This document shows, one piece after another, positions 18,572 to 25,937 of a stretch of DNA of 64,000 bases. How positions within the stretch are numbered: the first letter of the stretch is position 1; each line of letters opens with the position of its first letter. The notes under the pieces were generated by a model, which saw nothing but the letters and a program-made list of their open reading frames with translations, was not told the origin of the DNA and made no database searches. The translations under genes were made by a program, and so were the position numbers. Source of the stretch: CAMDMI01 sp044379485 (GTDB lineage Bacteria; Bacteroidota; Bacteroidia; Cytophagales; Flexibacteraceae); assembly GCA_044379485.1 (NCBI GenBank), contig JBIPOE010000013.1, positions 1 through 64,000 of the forward strand. The letters are read 5' to 3'.

Positions 18572-19711
18572 ATGAAATTAGTTATTAAAATTCTATTAAT
18601 CAACCTAATAAATATCTTTTCAGTCTTTGCTCAGGCAAAACTTGAAAACTTCTGGCCAAAACTTCCCGCATTTGAAAGCCCACTTGGTCTGGTAAAAGCT
18701 CCGGGGTTAAGTGGTTTTTTCTTCGTTTTAGAGCAAAGAGGAAATATCTATTTGGTTGAAGAGAATACGAACACCTCTAAAAGATCACTTTTTTTAAACT
18801 GGTCTGATAAAGTTTCTAAAACCAGTAGTGAAACTGGCTTGCTTGGAATGGCCTTTCACCCTGATTTTCAAAAGAATGGGCGGTTTTTTATGTCTTATAC
18901 CCAAGGTGAGGGTAAAAATTTGGTTTCTCATATTTCTGAGCTTTCGGTAAAAGACCCGGCCAATCCAAAACCAGTTTCCACTGAACCGAAAATTCTAATA
19001 TCTCAAGCCCAACCTTATACCAACCACAATGGTGGTGCCATACTTTTCGGGCCGGATGGGTATTTGTATTTTTCATGGGGAGACGGCGGTGCCGGTGGAG
19101 ATCCTCAAAATAACAGCCAGAATCTGAGTTCTTTACTAGGGAAAATCCTAAGGATTGATGTCAATAAATCAGATAAGGGTTTGGCATACAGCATTCCGGA
19201 ATCCAATCCATTTGTAACAACACCTAATGCAAGGCCTGAGATTTATGCTTATGGTTTGCGCAATGTCTGGCAAATGAACTTTGACTCAAAAACCGGGAAA
19301 CTTTGGGCTGGCGACGTTGGTCAAAATGCATTTGAAGAAATTGACATCATTGAATCTGGTGAGAACTACGGCTGGCGTGGTTTGGAGGCAAAATCAGCTT
19401 TTAAACCTGCAGAAGCCCAACCATCAGCTACAAATTTACCAGTTTGGAACTATTCTCAAAAAGATGGTGATAAATCAGTAACCGGGGGATTGGTATATCA
19501 TGGCAAAAACACAGCATGGCAAAATGGATATGTGTATGGTGATTTTGTTTCAGGAAGAATTTGGATTTTCAATCCCGAAACCAGGAAAAATGAGCTACTT
19601 TTAGATAAATTGGAAAAGCAAATTCACATTTCTTTTTTTAGCCAATCTGCTGATAATGAAATCATACTGGCATCACATGAGGAAGGAATTATTTATAAGT
19701 TGGTCCCTTAG
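18572..19711 (+). CDS. PQQ-dependent sugar (aldose) dehydrogenase-like protein
   Basis: The product (379 residues from ATG 18572) carries a signal peptide ending FSVFAQ, so it is exported. It belongs to the soluble glucose/sorbosone dehydrogenase six-blade beta-propeller family. Marks are GLLGMAFHPDFQKNGRFF, NHNGGAILFGPDGYLYFSWG, GDGGAGGDPQNNSQ, GKILRIDVNKS, the AYGLRNVWQMNFD segment, and GENYGWRGLEA. Members oxidise aldoses or similar sugars with PQQ in the periplasm, though many relatives have unproven substrates. A TTG 12 bases earlier is possible, but the ATG gives the standard signal peptide. It directly follows the pseudogene and is likely transcribed on its own. Confidence 0.85.
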   Translation: MKLVIKILLINLINIFSVFAQAKLENFWPKLPAFESPLGLVKAPGLSGFFFVLEQRGNIYLVEENTNTSKRSLFLNWSDKVSKTSSETGLLGMAFHPDFQKNGRFFMSYTQGEGKNLVSHISELSVKDPANPKPVSTEPKILISQAQPYTNHNGGAILFGPDGYLYFSWGDGGAGGDPQNNSQNLSSLLGKILRIDVNKSDKGLAYSIPESNPFVTTPNARPEIYAYGLRNVWQMNFDSKTGKLWAGDVGQNAFEEIDIIESGENYGWRGLEAKSAFKPAEAQPSATNLPVWNYSQKDGDKSVTGGLVYHGKNTAWQNGYVYGDFVSGRIWIFNPETRKNELLLDKLEKQIHISFFSQSADNEIILASHEEGIIYKLVP

Positions 19712-19870
19712 CTTTTCTTTAAAACTTACCTTTTTAGATAATTAAAATAATCAGGAACACTTGTCAGTATTAACTTTGGCTTCCGACTTTCTTCATGAAA
19801 ATAACTTCATGCAATTTTCTAAATAAAAACATCGGTTCACTTTTTTAAATTTCTTCGATATTTGCAAGCT

Positions 19871-20386
19871 ATGAAAAACACATTCATTCTCCTCGCTTTT
19901 ACAATTTTAGTATCCATTAGTCAATCATTTGGTCAGGCACTTCTTCCCAGACAAAAAGAAAGTTTGGAATGGCATACCGACTTAATGAAAGCCCACGAAA
20001 TATCTTCGTCCAGCAAAAAGCCAATTTTCGCTTTTTTTACAGGAAGTGATTGGTGCGGTTGGTGTCACAAATTGCAAAGAGAAGTTTTTGCAAAACCGGA
20101 TTTTATCGATTGGGCAAAAAAAAATGTAGTGCTTTTGGAATTGGATTTTCCGAGAGGAAAACAATTATCTCCAGAATTAGCACAACAAAATTCAAGCTTA
20201 CAGCAACAGTTTCAGGTGCAAGGTTATCCCACAATTTGGATGTTTTACACCACAAAAGATAAAAAAGACAACAAATTTAGTCTTAATCCTTTGGGTTCTT
20301 TGGGCTATCCTTCAGGAGTAGAAAAAGGAAAAGAAGAAGTTAAGTTCATTAAAGATGCCAATGCAGTCTTAGCCAATAAAAAATAA
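19871..20386 (+). CDS. Exported thioredoxin-like protein (WCGWC)
   Basis: The 171-residue product has a signal peptide (NTFILLAFTILVSISQSFGQ) and a thioredoxin fold of the thioredoxin_7/DUF255-like type. The redox motif is in FTGSDWCGWCHKLQREVF, and the cis-Pro region is VQGYPTIWMFY. It probably reduces or rearranges disulfides of envelope proteins. ATG 19871 is preferred over a TTG nine bases upstream because it begins the signal peptide. A strong hairpin terminator follows. Confidence 0.87.
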   Translation: MKNTFILLAFTILVSISQSFGQALLPRQKESLEWHTDLMKAHEISSSSKKPIFAFFTGSDWCGWCHKLQREVFAKPDFIDWAKKNVVLLELDFPRGKQLSPELAQQNSSLQQQFQVQGYPTIWMFYTTKDKKDNKFSLNPLGSLGYPSGVEKGKEEVKFIKDANAVLANKK

Positions 20387-20407
20387 AAGTTAAGGGTTCT
20401 CCTAAAT

Positions 20408-20458
20408 TTATAAACACAAAAACCTATTCAACAACTGAGTAGGTTTTTGTGTTTATAA
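20408..20458. terminator. 19-bp perfect hairpin, bidirectional terminator
   Basis: TAAACACAAAAACCTA at 20411-20426 pairs perfectly with TAGGTTTTTGTGTTTA at 20440-20455. Three more pairs on the outside (20408-20410 with 20456-20458) extend the stem to 19 bp with a 13-base loop. Its position just after the thioredoxin gene and before the rlmN promoter fits a terminator. Confidence 0.8.
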
Positions 20459-20477
20459 CTAATCCGAAACCGATGCT

Positions 20478-20485
20478 TACCTTTG
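20478..20485 (+). promoter_or_regulatory. Promoter -7 box for rlmN
   Basis: TACCTTTG matches the Bacteroidota -7 consensus TAnnTTTG exactly. It lies 21 bases before the TTG start at 20507, which gives a leader of roughly 15 bases. No good TTTG -33 box is visible at the standard distance. Confidence 0.4.
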
Positions 20486-20506
20486 CCCCACAAAATTTGA
20501 ATTGCA

Positions 20507-21562
20507 TTGAAAAAGGACATCCGAAAAATAAACAGCAAAGAACTATTGGCCTGGTTGGAGTCCATTGGGGAAAAAACTTTCAGAGCAAAACAGATTGAAG
20601 ACTGGCTTTGGAACAAGTGGGCCAAAAGTTTTGAGGAAATGGCCAATCTTTCCAAAGACTTAAGAAATAAATTGGATGAGGCTTTTGTCATCAAAAATCT
20701 GGAAGTTGCCACACAGCAAAAAAGCACCGATGGCACCATAAAAGCAGCATTTAAACTTTTCGATACCAACATTGTAGAAGGAGTTTTAATCCCCAAAGGA
20801 GAACGAATGACGGCATGCATTTCCTCTCAGGTCGGTTGTTCTTTAACCTGTAAATTCTGCGCCACAGGATACATGGACCGAAAAAGAAACCTGGAACCGT
20901 TTGAGATTTATGACCAGGCAAAGGCCATTGCCCAAATTGCAGAAACTGAATTTAGCAAACCGCTCACCAATATTGTAATGATGGGGATGGGAGAACCACT
21001 GCTCAATTATAACAATGTTTTGGAAGGCATCAATAAAATCATCTCACCGCAAGGCATGGGTTGGTCTCCAAAACGGATTACACTTTCAACCGCTGGAATT
21101 GCAAAAATGATCACCAAACTGGCTGACGATCAGGTAAAATTCAATCTGGCCCTTTCGCTACATGCGGCAAACGATGAGAAAAGGAATCAAATTATGCCGA
21201 TAAATGAAAGCAATACTTTGGCCGCCCTCAAAGAAAGTTTACGTTACTTTTATCAAAAAACAAAAAATCAAATCACTTTCGAATACATTGCTTTTCAAGG
21301 ATTTAACGATGGCGAGCGGGATGCCCATGAGTTGGCAAACTTCACAAGATCCATTGGTGCCCCAATCAAGGTCAATATCATAGAATATAACCCAATTGCA
21401 GAAGCAGACTTCATAAATACAAGTGCTGATAATCTGGAAACCTTCACAACAATACTTGAGAAAAAAGGCATCATCGTCAATGTTAGGAGGAGCAGAGGAA
21501 AAGACATTGATGCCGCCTGTGGTCAATTGGCAAACAAACAAAAAACAGCTGAAGTAGTATAG
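20507..21562 (+). CDS. rlmN: Dual-specificity 23S rRNA/tRNA adenine-C2 methyltransferase RlmN
   Basis: Radical-SAM enzyme that methylates C2 of A2503 in 23S rRNA and A37 in a subset of tRNAs. The 351-residue product has the radical-SAM cluster motif CSLTCKFCATG (Cys 111, 115 and 118). It also has the SAM-binding MMGMGEPLLNYNNV and the C-terminal catalytic Cys in SRGKDIDAACGQL. The start is TTG at 20507: the only nearby ATG (20473) is out of frame, and the N-terminus from TTG (KKDIRKINSKELLAWLESIG) matches the family. It has its own -7 box and follows a terminator, so it is monocistronic. Confidence 0.96.
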   Translation: MKKDIRKINSKELLAWLESIGEKTFRAKQIEDWLWNKWAKSFEEMANLSKDLRNKLDEAFVIKNLEVATQQKSTDGTIKAAFKLFDTNIVEGVLIPKGERMTACISSQVGCSLTCKFCATGYMDRKRNLEPFEIYDQAKAIAQIAETEFSKPLTNIVMMGMGEPLLNYNNVLEGINKIISPQGMGWSPKRITLSTAGIAKMITKLADDQVKFNLALSLHAANDEKRNQIMPINESNTLAALKESLRYFYQKTKNQITFEYIAFQGFNDGERDAHELANFTRSIGAPIKVNIIEYNPIAEADFINTSADNLETFTTILEKKGIIVNVRRSRGKDIDAACGQLANKQKTAEVV

Positions 21563-21796
21563 ATTCAGCCATCAAAAAAAAGTCATTCCAAAAAAGTGAT
21601 TCCTTTACTAAAACACTGCCAGAAAAGGGTGTCGAAAATTTGTATTTTTTAAAATATCTCAAAGGAATATTTTTTCTATTTTGAAATACGCAAAATATTC
21701 TCATGATTTGCCAAAACACATCAAATAATCAAAGTTTCAATTTATGCCAAAAGCCCCACTTTTGACTTAATGCTTAAAACTTAAAACTTTCAAAAC

Positions 21797-23146
21797 ATGG
21801 CCAATCTATTTTCAAACTTCGCAGGCATTAAATCTCCAAACCCATTTTGGCTGGCATCTGCTCCGCCAACCAATTCAGGTTACCAAATCATGAAAGCTTT
21901 TGATACAGGTTGGGGAGGTGCGGTTTGGAAAACATTGGGCGTTCCAGTTGTAAATGTTTCCAGCCGTTATGGTGGGCTCAATTATAGAGATACCCGAATG
22001 ATGGGCTTCAACAATATTGAACTCATCACTGACAGACCTTTGGCTGATAATCTCAGAGAAATTGAAGAAGTAAAAAAACGATTTCCGGACCATGCTGTCA
22101 TTGCATCGCTAATGGTAGAAAGCCGTGCAGAATGGCACCAAATTGTAAAAGATGCAGAAAATGCAGGATCAGACGGCATAGAACTCAACTTTGGCTGTCC
22201 ACATGGCATGTGTGAAAGAGGAATGGGCTCAGCCGTTGGCCAGGAACCAAAAATCCTGAAAATGATTGTGGAATGGGTTATGGAAGTGGCAACGATACCG
22301 GTTATTGTAAAGTTAACACCCAATATATCAGATATAACCAGACCAGCAATGGCCGCAAAAGAAGGCGGTGCCAATGCGGTTTCACTTATCAACACCATTC
22401 AAAGTGTGATCGGTGTGGACATTGACAACTTCGTCCCCTACCCAATCGTGGATGGCAAAAGTACCAATGGTGGCTATTGTGGCCCTGCCGTAAAACCAAT
22501 TGCCCTCAATATGACCAAAAATGTTGCCCAGCATCCAAATGTTCAGCTTCCCATTTCTGGAATTGGCGGCGTGGAAACATGGCGGGATGCCGTTGAATTT
22601 CTTTTACTCGGTGCTAGCAATGTGCAGGTTTGTACGGCAGTAATGCACTATGGCTTTGGCATTATTCGCGAAATGAAACGCGGTCTTGAAGACTACATGG
22701 ACCAAAAAGGCTTCACCAGTATTGACCAAATGGTTGGAAAAGCTCTGCCAAACGTGCAACATTGGGAAGATCTCAACCTGAAATACAAAGTAGTTGCAAG
22801 CATAAACGACGACAAATGCATTGGTTGTCAGCTGTGTTACACCGCTTGCGAGGACGGCGCCCACCAAGCCATTGGCCTAAGTGCCGATCCTTTGAACCGC
22901 ACACCATTTATCATTGAAGAAAACTGCGTTGGCTGCAACCTATGTTCCCTGGTTTGTCCTGTGGAATCCTGTATTACCATGGATCGCAGAGATGATGGCA
23001 AACAACATCTGACCTGGAAAGAAAGAACAGCGGCAAACAATGTGCCCACAACCTTCAACGATCCACTTGCAGGTGGATTACACCATTGGGTACCAACACC
23101 TTCTCAGGCATTTGAAACAAAAAAACCACTGCATTATAAAGGGTAA
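21797..23146 (+). CDS. preA: NAD-dependent dihydropyrimidine dehydrogenase, PreA-type subunit
   Basis: The 449-residue protein combines an FMN-binding dihydroorotate-dehydrogenase-like barrel (about residues 1-310) with a C-terminal ferredoxin domain. The barrel shows the family's ELNFGCPHGMCERGMG and KLTPNISDI, and the motif GGYCGPAVKPIALN. The ferredoxin domain has two [4Fe-4S] sites, CIGCQLCYTAC from residue 341 and CVGCNLCSLVCP from residue 377. It reduces uracil/thymine to the dihydro forms together with PreT, the NAD/FAD subunit. No preT, hydantoinase or ureidopropionase gene is adjacent, so a partner must come from elsewhere. Upstream 234 bases are non-coding. Confidence 0.93.
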   Translation: MANLFSNFAGIKSPNPFWLASAPPTNSGYQIMKAFDTGWGGAVWKTLGVPVVNVSSRYGGLNYRDTRMMGFNNIELITDRPLADNLREIEEVKKRFPDHAVIASLMVESRAEWHQIVKDAENAGSDGIELNFGCPHGMCERGMGSAVGQEPKILKMIVEWVMEVATIPVIVKLTPNISDITRPAMAAKEGGANAVSLINTIQSVIGVDIDNFVPYPIVDGKSTNGGYCGPAVKPIALNMTKNVAQHPNVQLPISGIGGVETWRDAVEFLLLGASNVQVCTAVMHYGFGIIREMKRGLEDYMDQKGFTSIDQMVGKALPNVQHWEDLNLKYKVVASINDDKCIGCQLCYTACEDGAHQAIGLSADPLNRTPFIIEENCVGCNLCSLVCPVESCITMDRRDDGKQHLTWKERTAANNVPTTFNDPLAGGLHHWVPTPSQAFETKKPLHYKG

Positions 23147-23200
23147 AATATTCAATAACAAGGCTTTATAATTTATAAAACCGAAGCATAAAATATATTT

Positions 23201-23300
23201 GGGCGGCTATTCAGGCTGTACGCTTCAATCTTTTTGAGAGCCATTAAAAGCCAGGCCAGGCTCAAAAAAAGGATTTCTACCGCCATCCTGGCCGAAATAG
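23201..23300 (+). repeat. Structured dispersed repeat, copy 1
   Basis: The ends match copy 2 at 37603-37708 closely. The 5' side has GGGCGGCT, TCAGGCTGT, GCTTC and ATCTTTTT. The 3' side has AAAAAGGAT, GCCATCCTGGCCG and AAT. The middle differs but in both copies forms a hairpin starting in TTTTT and ending in AAAAA. Elements with this plan are, to my knowledge, scattered between genes in many Bacteroidota. Confidence 0.7.
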
Positions 23301-23614
23301 GCTGGGGCTTACATTCCCGCAATTTCCATATATTGGATCCTTGCATTGCGATAATAGAAGATATAAAAACTTCTCATCAACCTTTCTTCAATTCATTAAT
23401 CCCAGATAATGCATTAGAACTTCGTTATGAGAGCCTAAAGAGCAAAAAATCAGTGCCTTATATTCGAAATTCGTAGCAGCGCTACGGATACAGAAGATAA
23501 GGCAGCGAAGCCTCTGATTTGAAGCAATTTAGGTTCGGAATAGATTTTCTAATGCGTTTTCTGGGTTAATTTCAATTTTAGCCAATTGTTAAAAAACAAA
23601 CCACAATCTTTGCA
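23301..23614. other. Gap between repeat and RNase P RNA
   Basis: No supported gene. A small perfect hairpin, CGTAGC / GCTACG with loop AGC, is at 23472-23486. An 80-codon frame starting in the repeat (23234-23476) is not accepted as a gene. Confidence 0.4.
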
Positions 23615-24011
23615 GCAGATGTGTTTCGCCCTGCCGAGGTGTTGAAAAACACTTAGGAAAGTCCGGGCAGCATAGAGCACCATACTTCCTAACAGGAAGG
23701 AGCCCCACCTGTAATGGTGCGGGTTACAGCCAGTGCCACAGAGAATATACCGCCTTGGTTTCGGCCAGGGTAAGGGTGAAAAGGTGGTGTAAGAGACCAC
23801 CGGTCCGATGGTAACATAGGACGCATGGTAAACCTTATGGGCTGAAAGACCAAATAAACCCCGAATCCCGGGCGGCTCGCTCGGGTGCTTTGCTTGCAAA
23901 GACGTCGGGAAGGGTAGGTCGATTGAGGGGCGTTGCGAAATTCCTCCCAGATAAATGGCAGGGCAAAAGAGTAATCTTTTGACAGAACCCGGCTTATAGA
24001 AACACATCTGC
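23615..24011 (+). ncRNA. rnpB: RNase P RNA (bacterial type A)
   Basis: The catalytic RNA of RNase P, which trims tRNA 5' ends. The conserved P4 strand GGAAAGTCCGGGC is at 23656-23668, and its 3' counterpart ACAGAACCCGGCTTATAG is at 23982-23999. The ends are defined by a 13-bp perfect P1 helix, 23615-23627 (GCAGATGTGTTTC) with 23999-24011. P2 pairs GCCCTGCC at about 23628-23635 with GGCAGGGC at about 23957-23964. The total of about 397 bases is normal. The gene stands alone between preA and a type IX cargo gene. Confidence 0.95.
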
Positions 24012-24024
24012 CTCGTATTCCCTC

Positions 24025-24046
24025 CCCCACTTTTCGAAGTGTGGGG
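24025..24046 (+). terminator. G+C-rich hairpin after RNase P RNA
   Basis: CCCCAC at 24025-24030 pairs with GTGGGG at 24041-24046. It lies 13 bases after the RNase P RNA. There is no long U-run behind it, so it may be a processing or stability hairpin rather than a true intrinsic terminator. Confidence 0.35.
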
Positions 24047-24252
24047 ATGGAAATGTGGCTATTGATATTCTACGATTCGCTTTAAAAGGCCTTTAAAAAG
24101 TCAAATCCAAAAAATGAGATCATCATTTTAGTTTATAATGATATTTACTTCGAAATTAGATAAATCAGCTATTTAGAAGGACTAATTCGTAAAAACGACA
24201 AAAATATAACTTAGACCAAATAAAATTCAAAACAATTATTTATTTTTTTAAG

Positions 24253-24260
24253 TAATTTTG
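24253..24260 (+). promoter_or_regulatory. Possible -7 box for the choice-of-anchor V gene
   Basis: TAATTTTG fits TAnnTTTG exactly and lies 17 bases before the ATG at 24277. No clear -33 box is seen at the usual distance, and the leader would be very short. Confidence 0.3.
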
Positions 24261-24276
24261 TTGAAATTTAATAATT

Positions 24277-25086
24277 ATGAAATATCTCAAACTTTTTACC
24301 TGTCTTATTGTTATCCTTGTTTTAATTTTAAATTCAACCGAGTGGAGTGTTGGAAATTCTGGTGGTGCTGTAGCTGCAAGAACTGGTGCACCAACCCAAA
24401 ATGGCGGAAATGAATTAACTTGCCAGGCTTGCCATGGTGGTACAATTAACTCAGGGCCAAATACATTAACACTTTCTATTGCTGATAATCCCCAATTTAT
24501 TAATGCTGGACAAACCTATAATTTAACAGTATCATTAACTTCAGGAACAAACTCCAGAGGTTTTCAAATAGTTGCTCTTGACAATAACAACCAAAATACA
24601 GGTTTATTTACTGCAGGTTCTACCAATAAAAGTGTTTCGGAAAACGGCAGACAGTATATAACCCACAATTCAAAAACCAACCAAAGCTGGAGTTTTACCT
24701 GGACTGCTCCACAAACATTGCCTGAAAACGTAATCTTTTATGTATCCGGAGGTACCCGAAATGCAAATCACACTTATACGATTTCTAAAACTGTTTCGGC
24801 TAACATAACCAGTATTCAGAAAAACGCAATAAATGAAGGTATTAAACTTTATCCAAGCCTGGTTGACAGAGAACTGTTTATTCAATCCGGCAATGCAAAC
24901 AATCCTTTAAATTCCTGGATTATAGTGGATCAAATGGGTAAAACCATTACCAAAGGCCATGAAGATCAAACCAATTTTTCTGAGATCTTAAAAATTGAAA
25001 TGCCTTCCGGAATGAGATCTGGTATGTACTCCGTAATCATGGAAGGGCCAAAAGGCAAAACCTTGAAGCGATTCATGAAAAATTAA
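24277..25086 (+). CDS. Choice-of-anchor V domain protein with type IX sorting tail
   Basis: The 269-residue exported protein has a hydrophobic signal segment (FTCLIVILVLILNS). The mature start has CQACH at residues 49-53 within LTCQACHGG, a CxxCH of the sort seen in choice-of-anchor V proteins and able in principle to bind haem. A reelin/Ig-like beta domain follows at about 55-175. A C-terminal sorting tail (KLYPSLVDRELFIQ ... SGMYSVIMEG ... KRFMKN) marks it as cargo of the type IX secretion system, type A. Whether the CxxCH really carries haem cannot be told from sequence. Confidence 0.8.
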   Translation: MKYLKLFTCLIVILVLILNSTEWSVGNSGGAVAARTGAPTQNGGNELTCQACHGGTINSGPNTLTLSIADNPQFINAGQTYNLTVSLTSGTNSRGFQIVALDNNNQNTGLFTAGSTNKSVSENGRQYITHNSKTNQSWSFTWTAPQTLPENVIFYVSGGTRNANHTYTISKTVSANITSIQKNAINEGIKLYPSLVDRELFIQSGNANNPLNSWIIVDQMGKTITKGHEDQTNFSEILKIEMPSGMRSGMYSVIMEGPKGKTLKRFMKN

Positions 25087-25108
25087 CAATCCAGAAAATT
25101 TGACTTTC

Positions 25109-25160
25109 CTTTAGGGTTTCCCCTCAAATAGAAAATTGACATTTCCCGGAAACCCTAAAG
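25109..25160 (+). promoter_or_regulatory. 13-bp inverted repeat enclosing the TIGR02757 start codon
   Basis: CTTTAGGGTTTCC at 25109-25121 is the perfect reverse complement of GGAAACCCTAAAG at 25148-25160. The 26-base loop contains the TTG start at 25136 and the space where a ribosome would bind. If the stem forms in the mRNA it could hide or present the start site; this is inference. Confidence 0.6.
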
Positions 25161-25921
25161 ACTTAAAGGAATTCCTTGATGCAAAGGTTGATAAATACAA
25201 TCGACCTGGTTTTATTGAACTAGATCCTGTTTCTATTCCTCACCTATTTTCTAGGAATGAGGACATTGAAATAATGGGCTTTTTTGCCTCAGTTTTGGCT
25301 TGGGGACAAAGGCCAACCATTATCGCAAATTGCAAAAAGCTGATACAATACTTTGAAAATGAACCATATAAATTCATTCTGGAAGCCTCGCAAAAGGACT
25401 TAATTCGACTGAAAAATTTCAAACACCGAACTTTCAATGGGCTTGACCTTGAGTACTTCATATATTTCCTTAAAGATGTTTACACCCGATTTGGCAGCCT
25501 GGAGAATGCTTTTTTAAGAAATACAGACAGTCAGAAATTCAAGGTGGAATTTGCATTAAACCAATTCAGAAGTCTTTTTATTTCATTACCAGAATATCCG
25601 CAACGAACAGGAAAGCACATTTCAGCACCATCAAAAAAGTCTGCCTGCAAACGCTTGAATATGTTTTTGAGATGGATGATACGAAAAGATAAAAAGGGAG
25701 TGGATTTTGGAATATGGAACAAAATCAATCCGGCCGATCTGATTTGCCCTTGCGATCTTCATGTGGACAGAGTTGCCAGAAAGCTTGGCTTGATTCAAAG
25801 GCCAAAAACAGATTGGCTAACAGCCACAGAACTAACAGAAAACCTAAGGCTTTTCGACCCCTTGGATCCTGTTAAGTACGACTTTGCATTGTTTGGCCTG
25901 GGAGTTGAAAAAGAGTTATAA
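25136..25921 (+). CDS. TIGR02757 (DUF2400) family protein
   Basis: The 261-residue product matches the TIGR02757/DUF2400 family in length and motifs: IEIMGFFASVLAWGQR, HRTFNGLDLEYFIYFLKDVY, KRLNMFLRWMIRKDK, and LICPCDLHVDRVARKLG. The family has no established function. Its helical pattern and conserved residues suggest a relation to helix-hairpin-helix DNA glycosylases, but that is not proven here. The start is TTG 25136; the first Met is residue 46, inside the conserved region, so the TTG is needed. The start lies in the loop of an inverted repeat. Confidence 0.85.
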   Translation: MTFPGNPKDLKEFLDAKVDKYNRPGFIELDPVSIPHLFSRNEDIEIMGFFASVLAWGQRPTIIANCKKLIQYFENEPYKFILEASQKDLIRLKNFKHRTFNGLDLEYFIYFLKDVYTRFGSLENAFLRNTDSQKFKVEFALNQFRSLFISLPEYPQRTGKHISAPSKKSACKRLNMFLRWMIRKDKKGVDFGIWNKINPADLICPCDLHVDRVARKLGLIQRPKTDWLTATELTENLRLFDPLDPVKYDFALFGLGVEKEL

Positions 25922-25937
25922 AGCTCTCCTCTCAACA

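Noticed and set aside
23234..23476. 80-codon frame overlapping the structured repeat
   Set aside because: It starts within the repeat, and its codons are shaped by the repeat hairpin.
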